Positions 43,104 to 54,745 of a stretch of 64,000 nucleotides of DNA are shown piece by piece. Within the stretch, counting starts at the first letter, position 1. Each line of letters begins with the position of its first letter. Both the position numbers and the translations under genes were made by a program. The notes below the pieces were generated by a model that saw nothing but the letters and a program-made list of their open reading frames with translations, ran no database searches and was not told where the DNA came from. The stretch covers positions 310,001 to 374,000 of the forward strand of contig CP103034.1 of assembly GCA_024752435.1 (NCBI GenBank). The letters run 5' to 3'. The stretch is from Allantophomopsis cytisporea (lineage: Eukaryota > Ascomycota > Leotiomycetes > Phacidiales > Phacidiaceae).

Positions 43104-46100
43104 ATGCATCTAAAATATCTCTTGGCATCAATTGCATTTCCTCTCGTTTCCGCAGTTCCCGTGACTTCGGGGGTGGTCTTCACAACTCAATGGAGTAATG
43201 TTTCAACAACTAGGACTTCTTCATCCTCGACCTTGTCCTCATCATCGTTAACAAGCCTCACGTCGACCGTTTCTTCGACCTCAGCTATCGCTTCTTCAAG
43301 TTCCCAGAGTGCCTCCTCAAGTTCTAAAGGCACCTCAACAGGTATGGTTACTTCAAACATCAAAGCTCAGGCTGGCCCGTGTTCTATCAGAACACGATCA
43401 TATCTTTGAGAATATGTCCAAGTTTGCTTTTGAAAAATAACATTGGTTCAGATTCGCAGACAAGTTCCACTACCCAGGCCCCTTCTCCAACTACGACTGT
43501 GACCACTACACCAGTTGGCTTTTCCATATCCACTACAACCAACAGTCAATGGACTTCGAATACCGTTCTCACAACCACTGCATCTGATGGCAGTCAGACA
43601 ATCGTCCCAGTCCTTGTAGGATGCAAAGAATGTGGAGGATCTCATGGGGGTATCGTTCTTTGGGGAACCACACCTGACGAAGTCTTGGACCTCCCTGGTC
43701 TTCCTACATTTGAGATTCCCGCTGATTCTGGGCCTCCTGTGACCGAGGATGATCCAGATGACGATACTTCATCAACTCAAAGTTCTTCTTCGACTTCGAC
43801 TGATAGTACAACTGCGTCTTCTAAAACGTCATCCTCCTCGTCTTCCTCATCTTCCTCATCTCAATCCTCATCTTCAAGTTCCTCCTCGACATCATCCGCT
43901 GTAACTTCTACACCAACTAAGCTTATGATCATTGCGAAAAACAGCACAAGCCAATCCGATATCGATGACTTTTCCAATACGTTGACATCTCAAATCGATC
44001 AAGATGATATCTTGTACACGAGTAATCAGATCAGTGGGGTAACGATCTGGTATGCACCACTCAATGATACTCAAGTGACAGAGTTTAAGCAGAACTCAAT
44101 TGTATATGCACCTAATTGTATTCAGAGATTTCTGTTGCTAACAAAACTTTAGATCGATGACATCGTCTCGGACAGCACTACAGATATCGATGACTTTGAC
44201 CCTAACAGTACAAGCTCTAAAGCTCGCAGGAAAGTAGAAGAATCTGTAAGATACTCAGGAGGATACAGAAGGCAAGCGGTCCGAGAGTTGAAAACTGTGT
44301 TAGACGATCGAGACAATATTGCTTATCAGAAACCGGCCAACACAGAGCTGAAGATGTTTTCCGAGCCACAGAAATACCTTAGTCTGGGGATCTCAGCAGC
44401 AGGTCTTGCCGATTTTGCCTATGATCAATCTGCAGGCCAAGGTATTACTGTTTATGTCATGGATACTGGTGTCAATTTGGGTAGTTCAGTAGGTCTTCAA
44501 TTCCTAGGCGGGTCTTGAGATTTGCACTTCAAGATAATCCATATACTCCCATTATTGAGTGTTCTTACTGATGAAATATAGGAAATCTCGGGCACCGCTG
44601 GATCTGCAGACTGGATGTTCACTGATTCAAAGCTTGGTGATAAAGATCTGACCCAAGCCGAGTTGCAGAGCAAATACGCCGCCAAAGAGAACGACCCTTC
44701 CGCGAACGGTCATGGTTCATGTGTCTTCTCCAAGGTCAACTCAGCCTCATTTGGAACTTCTAAGAAAAGCAACATGATGATTGTCAAAATCTCCGATCAA
44801 GTCACTACCTTTGAGGTTCTTGACGGCCTCAACCAAATCCTCAATCACGTCAAAAATAACAATCTTCAAAAGAAGGCAGTTGTCAATTTGTCATTTGGCT
44901 TGTCCGCGGATAGTCTCAACACTGTTACCATGTTGCTGTTAAAACAAGTTCTTGCTGCCTTGGATTCACTGGGCGTAGTCATCGTTTGTGCAGCTGGAAA
45001 CTTTAAGGTATGTTTTGTTTCTGTTTTATTCTGTCTATTGCTGTCCCCGATCTCCTGGTTAGATCATTTTTGTTGTAGGGCGCATATATCTTGCAAATGA
45101 GTTGAGAGGCAGATCAACATTCATAGACTCTCAAAATTTTGAGCAAGCATGGTGAAGAGACGCCTCTTGATGATTGTAGGGCGAACAAATGCTACCGTAC
45201 TCTTGGTTCTCTGGAGTCATGAAGGCATCTATACTGCAGATTGTCAGGGGATGAGAGCAATTCCAAAGATGTCAACTCTGGCTTCGTTTCATATAAATTA
45301 CGTATAACGTTGTCTAACTTTGACAAGAATCTGAATCCATCCAATCCTCGTGTAAATGTTGACACTTATCCTGCATTATTGGCTGATCAGTACCCGTTGA
45401 TTGTTGTTGGTGGGGTTGATAATGATGGAAACCAATATGCCAACTCCCAAGAAGGATCTCTCGTCACTACATGGGCACCTGCAGTGTCCATCGAATGTGC
45501 CTCTAATGTTGGAGACCAGACGCAAGAATTAACTGGAACATCTTTTGGTACGTATTGCTTGAACCCTTGGCTCTACATGATTTCTGATACCCTCTGCAGC
45601 CGCGCCAGCAGTAGCCGGTGTTGTGGCATATTACCTTGGCTTGGAGATCGCAAATCTCGACAACGCAGATGCTGCTTCGATAGGTACCACCATGAGAGAC
45701 TACATAAAGAGTCAGAGCTTTGCAAGAATCTCAGGGGGCAATAATGTTCTTTGGAACGGTGCAACATCAAACGTAAACTGTAATTCTGGCAACGTCAAGA
45801 GAGATGACTCTTGTTCTGCGTCTTCAAGCGCCTCTCAAGCGTCAAGCACAGCCGGCTCTTCCAGTGCCTCAGCAAGTGGTAGTTCCACCGCATCTGCAAC
45901 GTCCAGTACCTTGGTAAGCGCCACTTCGAGTACGAGCGCGAGTCCATCAGCTTCATCATCTGCCACAAGCACATCCTCTTCCTCGACTGGTACCGCAGTT
46001 GTGGTTCCATCCACCACGCCGCTCTGTCTCGGCGGTGATGGTCCCACATACCCCGTTGCTCTTCTCAACGGTGCCAGTGGCAACATCACCACCTTCTGCG

Positions 46101-46381
46101 AAGTTCTAGTCTCCAATCGCGCACAACCCAAAAGTTACGACGAACAATTCGCAATCTCGTACAACACTACAAGCGGATCGCCTCAGAATACGACAGTCCT
46201 GACGATTCTGATGACTGCGGACCCTTGCATGTACTCTTATACTGTTACTCAATCAGATTGTGAGGAGAAGTTCGGCTTGATTGTTAATGATTGCGATACC
46301 AGCAGTGGAGACAAGCATGGTGGTTGGATTCGTGATGAATTCTGCATGACTTTCAGTGTGCTCAATCATGGCAATAACTAG
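43104..46381 (+). CDS. Secreted subtilisin-like (S8) protease with Ser/Thr-rich linkers
   Basis: Multi-exon serine protease. Supported exons: 43104-43341, 43452-44101, 44153-44488, 44582-45007, then a stretch of uncertain splicing to about 45547, and 45600-46381. A signal peptide (to about residue 17) is followed by Ser/Thr-rich, mucin-like tracts. An inhibitor-like propeptide region follows (LMIIAKNSTSQSDIDDFSN). The catalytic Asp is in VYVMDTGVNL, the His in NGHGSCVFSKV, the Asn in VIVCAAGNFK, and the Ser in LTGTSFAAPAVAG, completed by splicing 45547 to 45600. A second Ser-rich linker leads to a Cys-containing C-terminal domain (LCLGGDGPTYPVALL, WIRDEFCMTFSVLNHG). Between 45008 and 45241, an intron at 45008-45062 and then either 45152-45224 or 45110-45239 keep the frame. 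Confidence 0.82.
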
Positions 46382-48309
46382 ATCTTGTCTCGAGGAAGAT
46401 GGCTAGATACTCAATATATTAGATATAGACCAGAGTTTCTGAGATATAAAAAATAAATATAATCTTTCGCGCCTCTCAGATAAGACCACGTACACCATTC
46501 TCTCAATCTGAAGTGAAATAGAATACATGAGAAAAAATATCACAGTACAAGATAAAAAAATCAATGACAGATGTGGAAAATGCGATAAATGAGATATCAA
46601 ACAGTCACAGAAGTCCAGATACCATCATTCAATTTTCTGCAATATGATTGTCTTGAAGTGCTTGCAGTGTTGCACATGAGTACGAGTACGTACTGAATCA
46701 CGTGAGATCAGAATCAGACGCCCCCACCCGCATGCGCGGCTTGAGTTTCGCATTGTGCAAATCCTAATAATTTAGGGGCCGGATAGGGTCTATGATCGTC
46801 CATTATGATTTTCAGATCTTTCCCTATGGACAAGGAATATACGACGGTGTACTCATCACTGCACTCGGAGGACTTGCTATTGTGTGCAGCACTCACAGCA
46901 CCACAATAACCTCGTATCAGTTTATTTCCATGACTTCTGGACGATCAAGTTCTGTTCATTCACGGACCATTTCTTCGGCGGAAGCGACTCTCATCGCCTC
47001 GACTTTGTCCATCGCAGTAGATCGATGACATTCTCCGGTTCTGGTAGCCACTCGTATTTCCTACACTTTTCGCTCACTCAGCCCACAAACAACATCGGAT
47101 GGTGAAAAATACTTGTACGCTGGAAGATGCTTGTACAGGGACTCATCCATGGTGCCAGCTCCTCATCTTAGCCCGGCAATGTTAGTTCGTCGCTATGTCG
47201 GACAGAAAGCATCTGTGGACCCCTACCTATTAACTGCAGTCCGTCATTGTTCCGGATACGTACGTCTTGTACCTCGAGCACAGGCACAACCTCATCTGAT
47301 CTACGGAGAATAGCCAGCTGATTAACGACGAGATATATATATATATATATTCAGCTCAGCACTCCTTCGCCCGCGCTTGATGGTTGCCGAGAGGGGTATG
47401 TAAACGAGCTAGACTCAATACAGACGTATAACTCGAAATTGAGGTTGGATAATTAATTAGAAAAAAGAGGGAATATTTTGTGTCCACGGATACTGTGAGT
47501 GGTTGAGGGTCAGCAAGTAATACAATTACCGCCCGCACCGCAACACAACACGCACCAATTTCAATTGAGATACCCATCCATCTCAGACCCTGTCCACATT
47601 GCTACAATGCAAGTAAGCCGAACTACCAAAAGTGATAAAGGTTCGGTCGTGCCTTATGAACGTGCCGTGATCTTTGGAGGATGGGGTATATAGTCGTCTG
47701 CGGTTTTGAGTCCAGTCCGATGGAGCCTGTCTATGTATGTACTGTATAAAGCTCTCATACTCGAGTGCGGACAAAGAAGCCATGCGATCAGGGGCAGACC
47801 AGAGTGTGTACTCTGTATTTGTAGCGTCGAATACTCATGAGCAGAAGCTGAGCAAAAAGAGCGAGGTAGCGAGAAATGAGTGGGCGCGTAAGGGAGATAG
47901 AGCACCAAAGGGGTTCCTTTGCTGTGTGTGTACTTGTACAAGTCTGCTACGCCGCACCGTAGATAAGCTTAAAGCACGGCGCTCGAAAGCACTCACTCTT
48001 ATAAAGTCTCCTCGCACAATGTGGAGCTTTCGCCTCGTGCTCATTACAATTTCCAGACCTTGAGAGACATATTGCAGCCACGACTTGATTAATTCACCGT
48101 ATGCCTATCGAAGCTACGGGGAAGGAGGCTGGTGAGAGACAAAAAGGGATGGGGGACGATGTTGGAGTGAAGGGATGAGAATTGTAAAGGGAACGTGGGA
48201 GTTGACACAATCTGTGAGGAAAGGTGGGGAAAATGGAAATGGAAATGGAAGAAGAGAAAAACTACAAATAAAAATGTAAATAAAAATGTAAATATAAATA
48301 TAAATATAA
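46382..48309. other. Gene-poor intergenic region with simple repeats
   Basis: About 1.9 kb without a supportable gene. Includes (TA)n at about 47334-47350 and an A-rich AAATGGAAATG/AAATATAAATA simple-repeat tract at about 48225-48305. Small open frames lack any recognisable domain. Confidence 0.5.
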
Positions 48310-49030
48310 TCTGAGACATCACTAGGATGTGCTTGGAGAGATACTCGCCAGCAAAGTTCGCAAGTGGTCTACCTCTACAACCAATGAGCTTTGTGTTACC
48401 ACAGTACTTCTCGAACTCTTCCTAGTACTCCTTTACAACATTCTCCGATAAACTTGGTGGTAATAGAATAGATGTGAGTTTGGTGTACTTTAGCAAGTCA
48501 ACAATAATTTTGCCGTTCAAAGGAACATCAGTCGGCCCAAGAATCATAATACAGTCATACCAGAAAGGCTAGAGGTAAAATCCAAGACTACCCATATAGA
48601 AGAAAGGGAAGCCGAGATAGTATTCTGCGCGCAGTCCCTGCACAACTATAGAAGAACCTGTCGCCTCCTATCCATCAACTGCAGGAACATTTCGAAGTGC
48701 TATCTATCAGGCTAAGGAAGTCGTTACAATAAATGATAGGCTTTGGGTTTCTAGTAGAACCGGAGGTATAAAGAATCAAGACGGACTTCTTAGCTATACT
48801 TTCCCAAGTATCGTTATATTTGTATAGTCTCGACTGCTGTACAACAAGTTCAAACTATTCTAGAATTTGGAAAGTATACAAGTCATTGACAGCTGAAGTC
48901 AAGCTACTAGCGCGTTTTTTATTACCCTCAGTATAAAAAAGGTTGCAGCAGTTCGCGTCGTTGAAAAGTAACTTATTGTTTGCAATTGAGTTTTTTAGCG
49001 AGGGAAGGAGGAGCTATATAGCAGTTAGCT
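48310..49030 (-). pseudogene. Adenylation-domain (NRPS-like AMP-binding) relic
   Basis: Minus-strand translation gives a run of AMP-binding domain pieces. They include SSLTSAVNDLYTFQILE, RLYKYNDTWESIAKKSVL and ILYTSGSTRNPKPII (the A3 phosphate-binding motif TSGSTGxPK, with one Gly changed). Further along are GPTDVPLNGKIIVDLLKYTK and FEKYCGNTKLIGC. Stops (for example TAG in place of likely Trp or Gln codons) and at least one frame change interrupt it. Later A-domain motifs and any carrier or reductase domain are missing. The order TWE...TSGSTG...KY resembles fungal NRPS-like adenylate-forming enzymes. The upstream side dissolves into the AT-rich block. Confidence 0.7.
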
Positions 49031-50720
49031 TTTAAAAGAATCTTATTAGAAGTATAGGCAACTACAGGTGATCTAATCTTTATAGCAGCTATCTCTATAA
49101 CCTAATATCTAACGTCTATAAGTCTTTGATAATTTAGTTAGTAGTAGTACTAGAATGTATTTTATCTAACTTGCTATATAGGAAATTGTTGTTTCTTAGC
49201 TATTCTTATTTTGAAGTTTGTCCTAGAGCTAGAAGGATATATAGTTAGTAGCATTTGCAATTTATTCAATAGTAACTTCTAAGAATCCCTTTGAAATGTC
49301 GGATAACTTAGCGATCTTGCAAACAATACAACTTAGATCTTCTTTAGCTAATTTGTCGATGCTATAGGCTAACAATCTCTGTCTATAAAGAATCTAAAGA
49401 TCTATATTAGGCTTTTTGAGCTTGAAACCTATTGTAAATAAAAGTTAACAGTAAGTATTTTTATAATACTAGAAAAGATTAAGTATAATGTATATATACT
49501 AATATAAGTTAACTATAAAACTTAAAGTATATAAAAGTTAAATAACAGAGGAGACGAGTTTAATAATTGAATAAGAATAAATATAAAGAAACTATTAGAT
49601 AGTAATATATATATATATATATATATATCTTGATAGCAATTATAAATAGGTATATACAAACTATAAAATCTAATAAAATATAGAGCTTTATTATATAGGA
49701 GTAGTATAAACTACAATAATAACTATACTATTCTATTAAAAGCTATAGTTTTATAGTAGTTCTACCTTTAAATACTATATATTCTGCCTTTAAGTAAATT
49801 AGCCTTTAAGTAACTACTTTTATATATATATAAGTATAAACTCTAGTTGGTAGATTGTATTAAGTAATATAGTAAAAATAGATATATTAAGTTAAAGAAT
49901 TAATTGAAACGATTTATATTTTCTATACTAGTTTATAGAATTTTAAAAGGTTTTGTTTTAGTTCTAGTAAAATCTAATTAGAGTTATTAAAAAACAAGTT
50001 TAAAACTTTTGTTATTAATTAGTAACTTATATATATAATATATAATATATAAAAACTATTACAACTTTTAAATTAGTAAATATTGTTTTTTGTTTATTTT
50101 TATTAAAGTTGAAGAAGTTGTTAAATTATTTGAACTTTTAAACAAGTTTAAAGTCTTCTTCTACTTAGAAATTATTATAAATAAACTAGTTTTCTTCTTT
50201 ATAGCTTCAAACTTCTTCTACTTCTATAAAAAGAATATAAATTTTATTCTTTTATTTTTATTAGTATCTACTACTACTATAAGTAGAAGTTTCAATATCT
50301 TTAGAGATATTTAGTATTTCTAGTTTTATAATAGTAGACTAGTTTAAAGTCTTCTTTTAGTCTTCTAGGTATTCTTAGTAAAAGTAAAAGTATTAAAGAT
50401 TATAGCTCTAATAATTCAAAGGGAGTAATTAAGTAGAAGTAAACTTTACATTGTATTATATTTGTATATAAAATAAAATCAATATAATATTGATAATTAG
50501 AAAATCTAAAGCTAAAGAAAGAAGAAAAAAGAAAGAGTAAATAAAAAGCTTTTATATATACAAAGGTTGTTTAAAGCTACTACTCTTTAGTTTCCTACAG
50601 CAGGTTTTATAAAGTTTTACATCGGATTCTATAATCCTTTTTTACTTCTACTTATATAATGTTCATATAACAATTATATAACTATACATTGCTTCCTTTT
50701 TTACCCGTCAGCAAGTCAAT
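49031..50720. repeat. Strongly AT-rich block, probably RIP-mutated repeat DNA
   Basis: Nearly 1.7 kb composed mostly of A and T, rich in TATA and TTA/TAG words, with (TA)n at about 49605-49628 and no gene-like frames. One 74-codon frame at 50090-50314 is a composition artefact. The composition contrasts sharply with neighbours and is typical of RIP-affected transposon remnants. Confidence 0.7.
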
Positions 50721-50837
50721 TTTATAAGCGAATCCTAACAATATCATCAATAGGTCACAATAGTAAGGTAATTGGAAGTAAGTTGGTTGAATAGCTTCGT
50801 GTTCAATATCTACAATAGTATAGCTATACGCGTTTAC

Positions 50838-50885
50838 AAGGTGGCCTATATCCCTGGGTGGCCCATTACTATGGGCACGGACTTA
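50838..50885 (+). repeat. Dispersed repeat copy (matches 37985-38032 inverted)
   Basis: Contains CTATATCCCTGGGTGGCCCA and the palindrome GCCCATTACTATGGGC. The inverted copy at 37985-38032 has the same sequence with G-to-A and C-to-T changes only in the aligned core. It likely marks a terminal part of a transposable element next to the AT-rich block. Confidence 0.65.
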
Positions 50886-51263
50886 TCTCCATACGCTCCG
50901 ATCATTTGCTCTTCAGCGATTACTAAAATCACGAGCAGCGTCGCGTGCACGTGCTCCGCACCGTCCCGTAGTCTCCCTGTTAAAAGTACCATTGCTTGTT
51001 CTCCTTCACCTTCACGCATAATCAATAACTTTGCACCTGCGCACCCCCCTTCAACTCTATTTCCATGGCCCTCGATCGTGGGCACTATGGAGCGTAACCT
51101 GTGAAGTCACGATTGGTGAAGTTATTTCATATTTACTGCCTGCCACTTCAGTATCAAGTTTGACCTGGAACCATTGGCACGATATATGTTGACCTGAGTA
51201 CCAGTACAAATTCACAAGCTATGATCTATGCCAGTAGCAATTCCAAACCGTACTTTCCAATCC

Positions 51264-52274
51264 TTACAACCATCGTTTGTTGCCCAGGTGAGAGATGAAA
51301 GCTCCAGACTTTCCACCTTCCACACTAGCGTTAGAGATCACTTTGAGAACATCCTTCACGGACTCTTGGGGTGTTGCGGGGGCAGTGAAGTGAGGAGCAT
51401 ACACTGCAAACTTCTTGTTCATATTTGCCACTGACTGCGCTTGGTGCTCGTTAACTATAAAAAGTTAGTAGTGTGTTGCGAATGGGAAACTACTTTATCT
51501 TACGATTGTCGAAAAGACCCGTTTCCACGACGCCGGGACAGATCGCCAAGAAAAGAATGCCATCTTTCTTGTACTCCGCAGCGAACTTTGCGATGGCTGT
51601 ATTTACTGCCACCTTGCTGATGCTGTATGGGCCAGCAACTTCGAGGTCATAATTTACGGTCATGTCGTTGTCCGCCATGCCTGAGCTGATCACGATGGCC
51701 TTCTTCGCGTGTCCCTTCTTGAGGAGAGGAACGAAGAGGTTAAACAAGTGAATAGTGCCCACAACATTGGTCTTGAATGCAGTCAATAAGTCCTCTTCAA
51801 GGCGCACATGGTCCTTGCCACTGTCATGGAAGTTAGCAACCACCAGATTGCATTACAAAAACACCTACAGGACACCAAGGCCGTCGTAGGCAGACCATTG
51901 AGAGATATAAGCAGCATTTGCAAACACGTAGTCAAGACCACCTCCAGTAATCTTGGCGGTTTCTACTGCAGCTGCCTAGATGAAAGTCAGTAAAACTCAT
52001 TATTTGAGGATCGATCAAAGCATACAGCGAGAGCATCGTAATTGGTGACATCTGCTTCTATAATGAAGATGTTCTTTCTGCCCGGAATCTCCTTGGCAAT
52101 GCTGGCCTCCGTGGTTGCCTTGTTGCGTACAAGACCGATGGCTTTGTTCGCAGGATTCTCAGATACTTGGCGGAGTATTTCAAACTAATATGTATGAGAA
52201 TAATCTTTTGATAAAATATCGGGGAAACTTACTCCAATGCCACGGGAAGCTCCAGTAATCACGTATGACGCCAT
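51264..52274 (-). CDS. Short-chain dehydrogenase/reductase, 271 aa
   Basis: NAD(P)-dependent SDR. Five minus-strand exons (52274-52233, 52184-52026, 51975-51869, 51820-51504, 51454-51264) join in frame to 271 aa. The cofactor motif is MASYVITGASRGIG, completed at the end of exon 1. The second-strand Asp is in IIEADVTNYDALA. The NAG-like motif is YVFANAAY. The catalytic Ser lies in AIVISSGMA and Tyr/Lys in GPYSISKVAVNT. The PG motif is FLAICPGVVETGLF. Fungal relatives are annotated as sepiapterin-reductase- or sniffer-like SDRs. The substrate is unknown and no clustered pathway is obvious. Confidence 0.92.
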
Positions 52275-52921
52275 TTTTTTATTTCTATTTATGAGACAGA
52301 GAGAGTTCGTAGGGTGGTTTTATATAAAAAGAGACGATCTCTGGAAGAGATGCTGATAGAAGATTTATTGATGCTAAGAGTGTATTGTTAATGTGGTTGA
52401 CCGATGATGAACACTGGGGAGCTCGACTGGATATATGCTGATTTTATATCATCATTTTCTAATCGTATGGCTTCATGTTGCATCTGATTTCAAAGCCTCG
52501 TATCTATGATCTGGTCCTCAATCTTCATAATCATCCCACTAATAAGAACTTACCACGAACTCCATAGGTATGGATTGTACATCTACCAATACATCACAGC
52601 TTATGAGAATTATGTTCTTCCAAAGTGTCAAGTATTTGCGAAATGTTATTACCGTAGCCTGCACCACCCTACATGGTTAGTGCTTTGCTTTGTCGCTATT
52701 GGCTCGCAAATACTTACCACCAAGGATGTAGGGGGCTTACTAACCAATGCTACTTTCACTGCATACTCTCGCAAATAGTTGCCTTCTCACGTTGCTTATC
52801 AATTATCAGCCAGATCGAATGGTACATCGTGTTGCACTGCTGATAACAATGTTGCAATTCATCTCTCTTTTGAACTGGGACAACTTCCTATCATGATCAA
52901 CATATCATTGTCCTAGCGTTA
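52275..52921. other. Divergent intergenic region between SDR and Zn2Cys6 genes
   Basis: About 0.65 kb. A TATATAAAA-like stretch on the minus strand near 52318-52330 may be the SDR TATA box. Divergent placement makes co-regulation of the SDR by the neighbouring regulator possible but unproven. Confidence 0.5.
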
Positions 52922-54745
52922 ATGTTTATGACCCACAAGCAGGACGCACAAGCAAGCACATCAATGCTAGCTGCGGGTAAAAGCCGCAGCCACGCCAAAG
53001 TGGCTAACTCCCCTAGACGACGATGTTGGACATGCCAAGGTACACCCAGGCCTCTCTCATTCCCGGAATTCTGTGAGTTTACTAACGTTCTGCAGATAGG
53101 AAGGTTGCTTGCGATCTTGGTTTGCCAAAATGTCGGAATTGCACGCGTTCGGGCCGGGAGTGTCGAGGATACGGCCTGCGGCTCTCATGGCCGCCGGATA
53201 AGAAAACAGCCCGGATGATTGTTGCGAAAAGTTCATCGTCTCAAAGGTCTAATATCGTGCAATCAGGCAACCTGGGGTTTGTCAATACTACGTTTTGGGA
53301 TATCGAGCTGCATCATTCTCTTGCAGCCATAGTTAGAGGGCCGTCAAAACAACGGCTTACTTCTCTTACACACCAACTAAATTACATAGGTCAGCACAGA
53401 GTGCCATATCCTATCAAGACCTATTTGCCCAGTCTTCTACCCAACTCAAAGCCAATTGAAGACCGCGCACATGATTTGGTAATATACTGTGAGTGAGGAA
53501 GCGAGTCTCGAAACCCTGTACTAACGAATCTTAGTCACTGATGTGGTCGTCGAGGCTTTTGTTCCTGTGAAATCAGATGCTCAACGACTCAGCAGCCTTT
53601 TAATTCGATTGGCTTTTGCTGATGACTCACCCTCTTCAGTTGCAGCTATTCGTGCTGTTATAGCCTTGTCGTCCCTCTATCGCTATGGCCACAGTCACGA
53701 GACATTCTCATTGAAAGTTTCCGCACTCTCTGCTCTGAATCAGTCATTGAAATACAGAGTAGGTGCAATGGAGATACAACAGCATATCGTCGTAGGGTTG
53801 CTAATTTGCCTGTTCGAGGTTCGTAGAACGATTGCACACGTGCGATGATCAGCATCTAATATTATTCCAGCTCTATATCCCCACCGCAACTTCACATGAG
53901 TGGCCAATGTATATTTGTGGAGCGCGTATCATGTTATCAGTCGCCAAAGACCATCGAACGGTATTTGGGGAGGAAGCAGAATTGCTTCTGCTCTGGTTAA
54001 ATTACCATTATGTTCTAGGCCGATTCACGGCACGTCATTGGAAACCTCAGGGAGCGGTATGCAAGGCGAAAGTCTTGGTATCTGAACAGGAGACTCTGTC
54101 GATATACAGCTTTAAGATCATCCCTCAAGACAAGGTATGTTATCCTCCACTTCTCATGATTTCTAGCTAACTTATCAGGTGATTGGAGTGCTAGGCTGCT
54201 CCCCAGAGGTTTTTGGGGTCATCGCTAGGATTAGTGCCCTCTCCACGAGCTCAGATTCAATTTTGTCGAGTGATGTTTTGGATGCGATTGAACGCGATTT
54301 GACTTTGGCAAGACAGCAAGTAAGCGATAAAGAACCTGTCGACGAAGCAAAGACTTTAGCCAACATTGCTGAGCTGTACCGGCTTGCAGTGCTTATATAC
54401 TTTGAGCGAGCACTTCGACAAGAAAATGGAATATCAGCGAAAATGGATTCTTGGATAAGAGAGTCTTTTACCATCATATCAAAACTCGATAACTGCCCCC
54501 GACGCTTTCCCTTGTTCATTATGGGATACGAGGCACGCACTGAAGATCACCGGGCTGCATTATTGAATCTTCTTACAAGAACACAGGTGAGGCATACGGC
54601 GCAAAGTATGGATTGTCTTCGACACATGATTGAAAGCATGTGGGTTCAAATGGACCTTCAACATGATGCAAAGGACAAGATGGACTGTTGGGATATCTTT
54701 GATACTATCATAGGGTCAATCGACGGCCTTCCGACATTGGTCTAG
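52922..54745 (+). CDS. Zn2Cys6 transcription factor with fungal-specific regulatory region, 541 aa
   Basis: Exons 52922-53039, 53096-53488, 53535-53818, 53871-54134 and 54179-54745 give 541 aa with every junction in frame. The zinc cluster is CWTCQDRKVACDLGLPKC continuing RNCTRSGREC, spacing C-x2-C-x6-C-x6-C-x2-C-x6-C; an intron splits it after the second Cys, as in many fungal genes. LRLSWPPDK follows and is typical of regulators with the fungal_trans_2 (PF11951) domain. The rest is helical (LHHSLAAIVRGPSKQRL, AAIRAVIALSSLYRYGH, IYFERALRQENG, FPLFIMGYEART), matching that class. Targets are unknown; the adjacent divergent SDR is a candidate. An earlier or later ATG (52931, 52964) could be the true start. 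Confidence 0.88.

Noticed and set aside
45008..45241. Apparent stop codons in the subtilase between its Asn and Ser active-site exons, suggesting a pseudogene
   Set aside because: The stops arise only if the acceptor at 45078 is used. Using the acceptor at 45062 and a later intron keeps an open frame through to the GTSFAAP exon.
50090..50314. 74-codon frame in the AT-rich block
   Set aside because: Only Phe/Ile/Lys/Leu/Asn/Tyr-type codons, the expected artefact of A/T composition.
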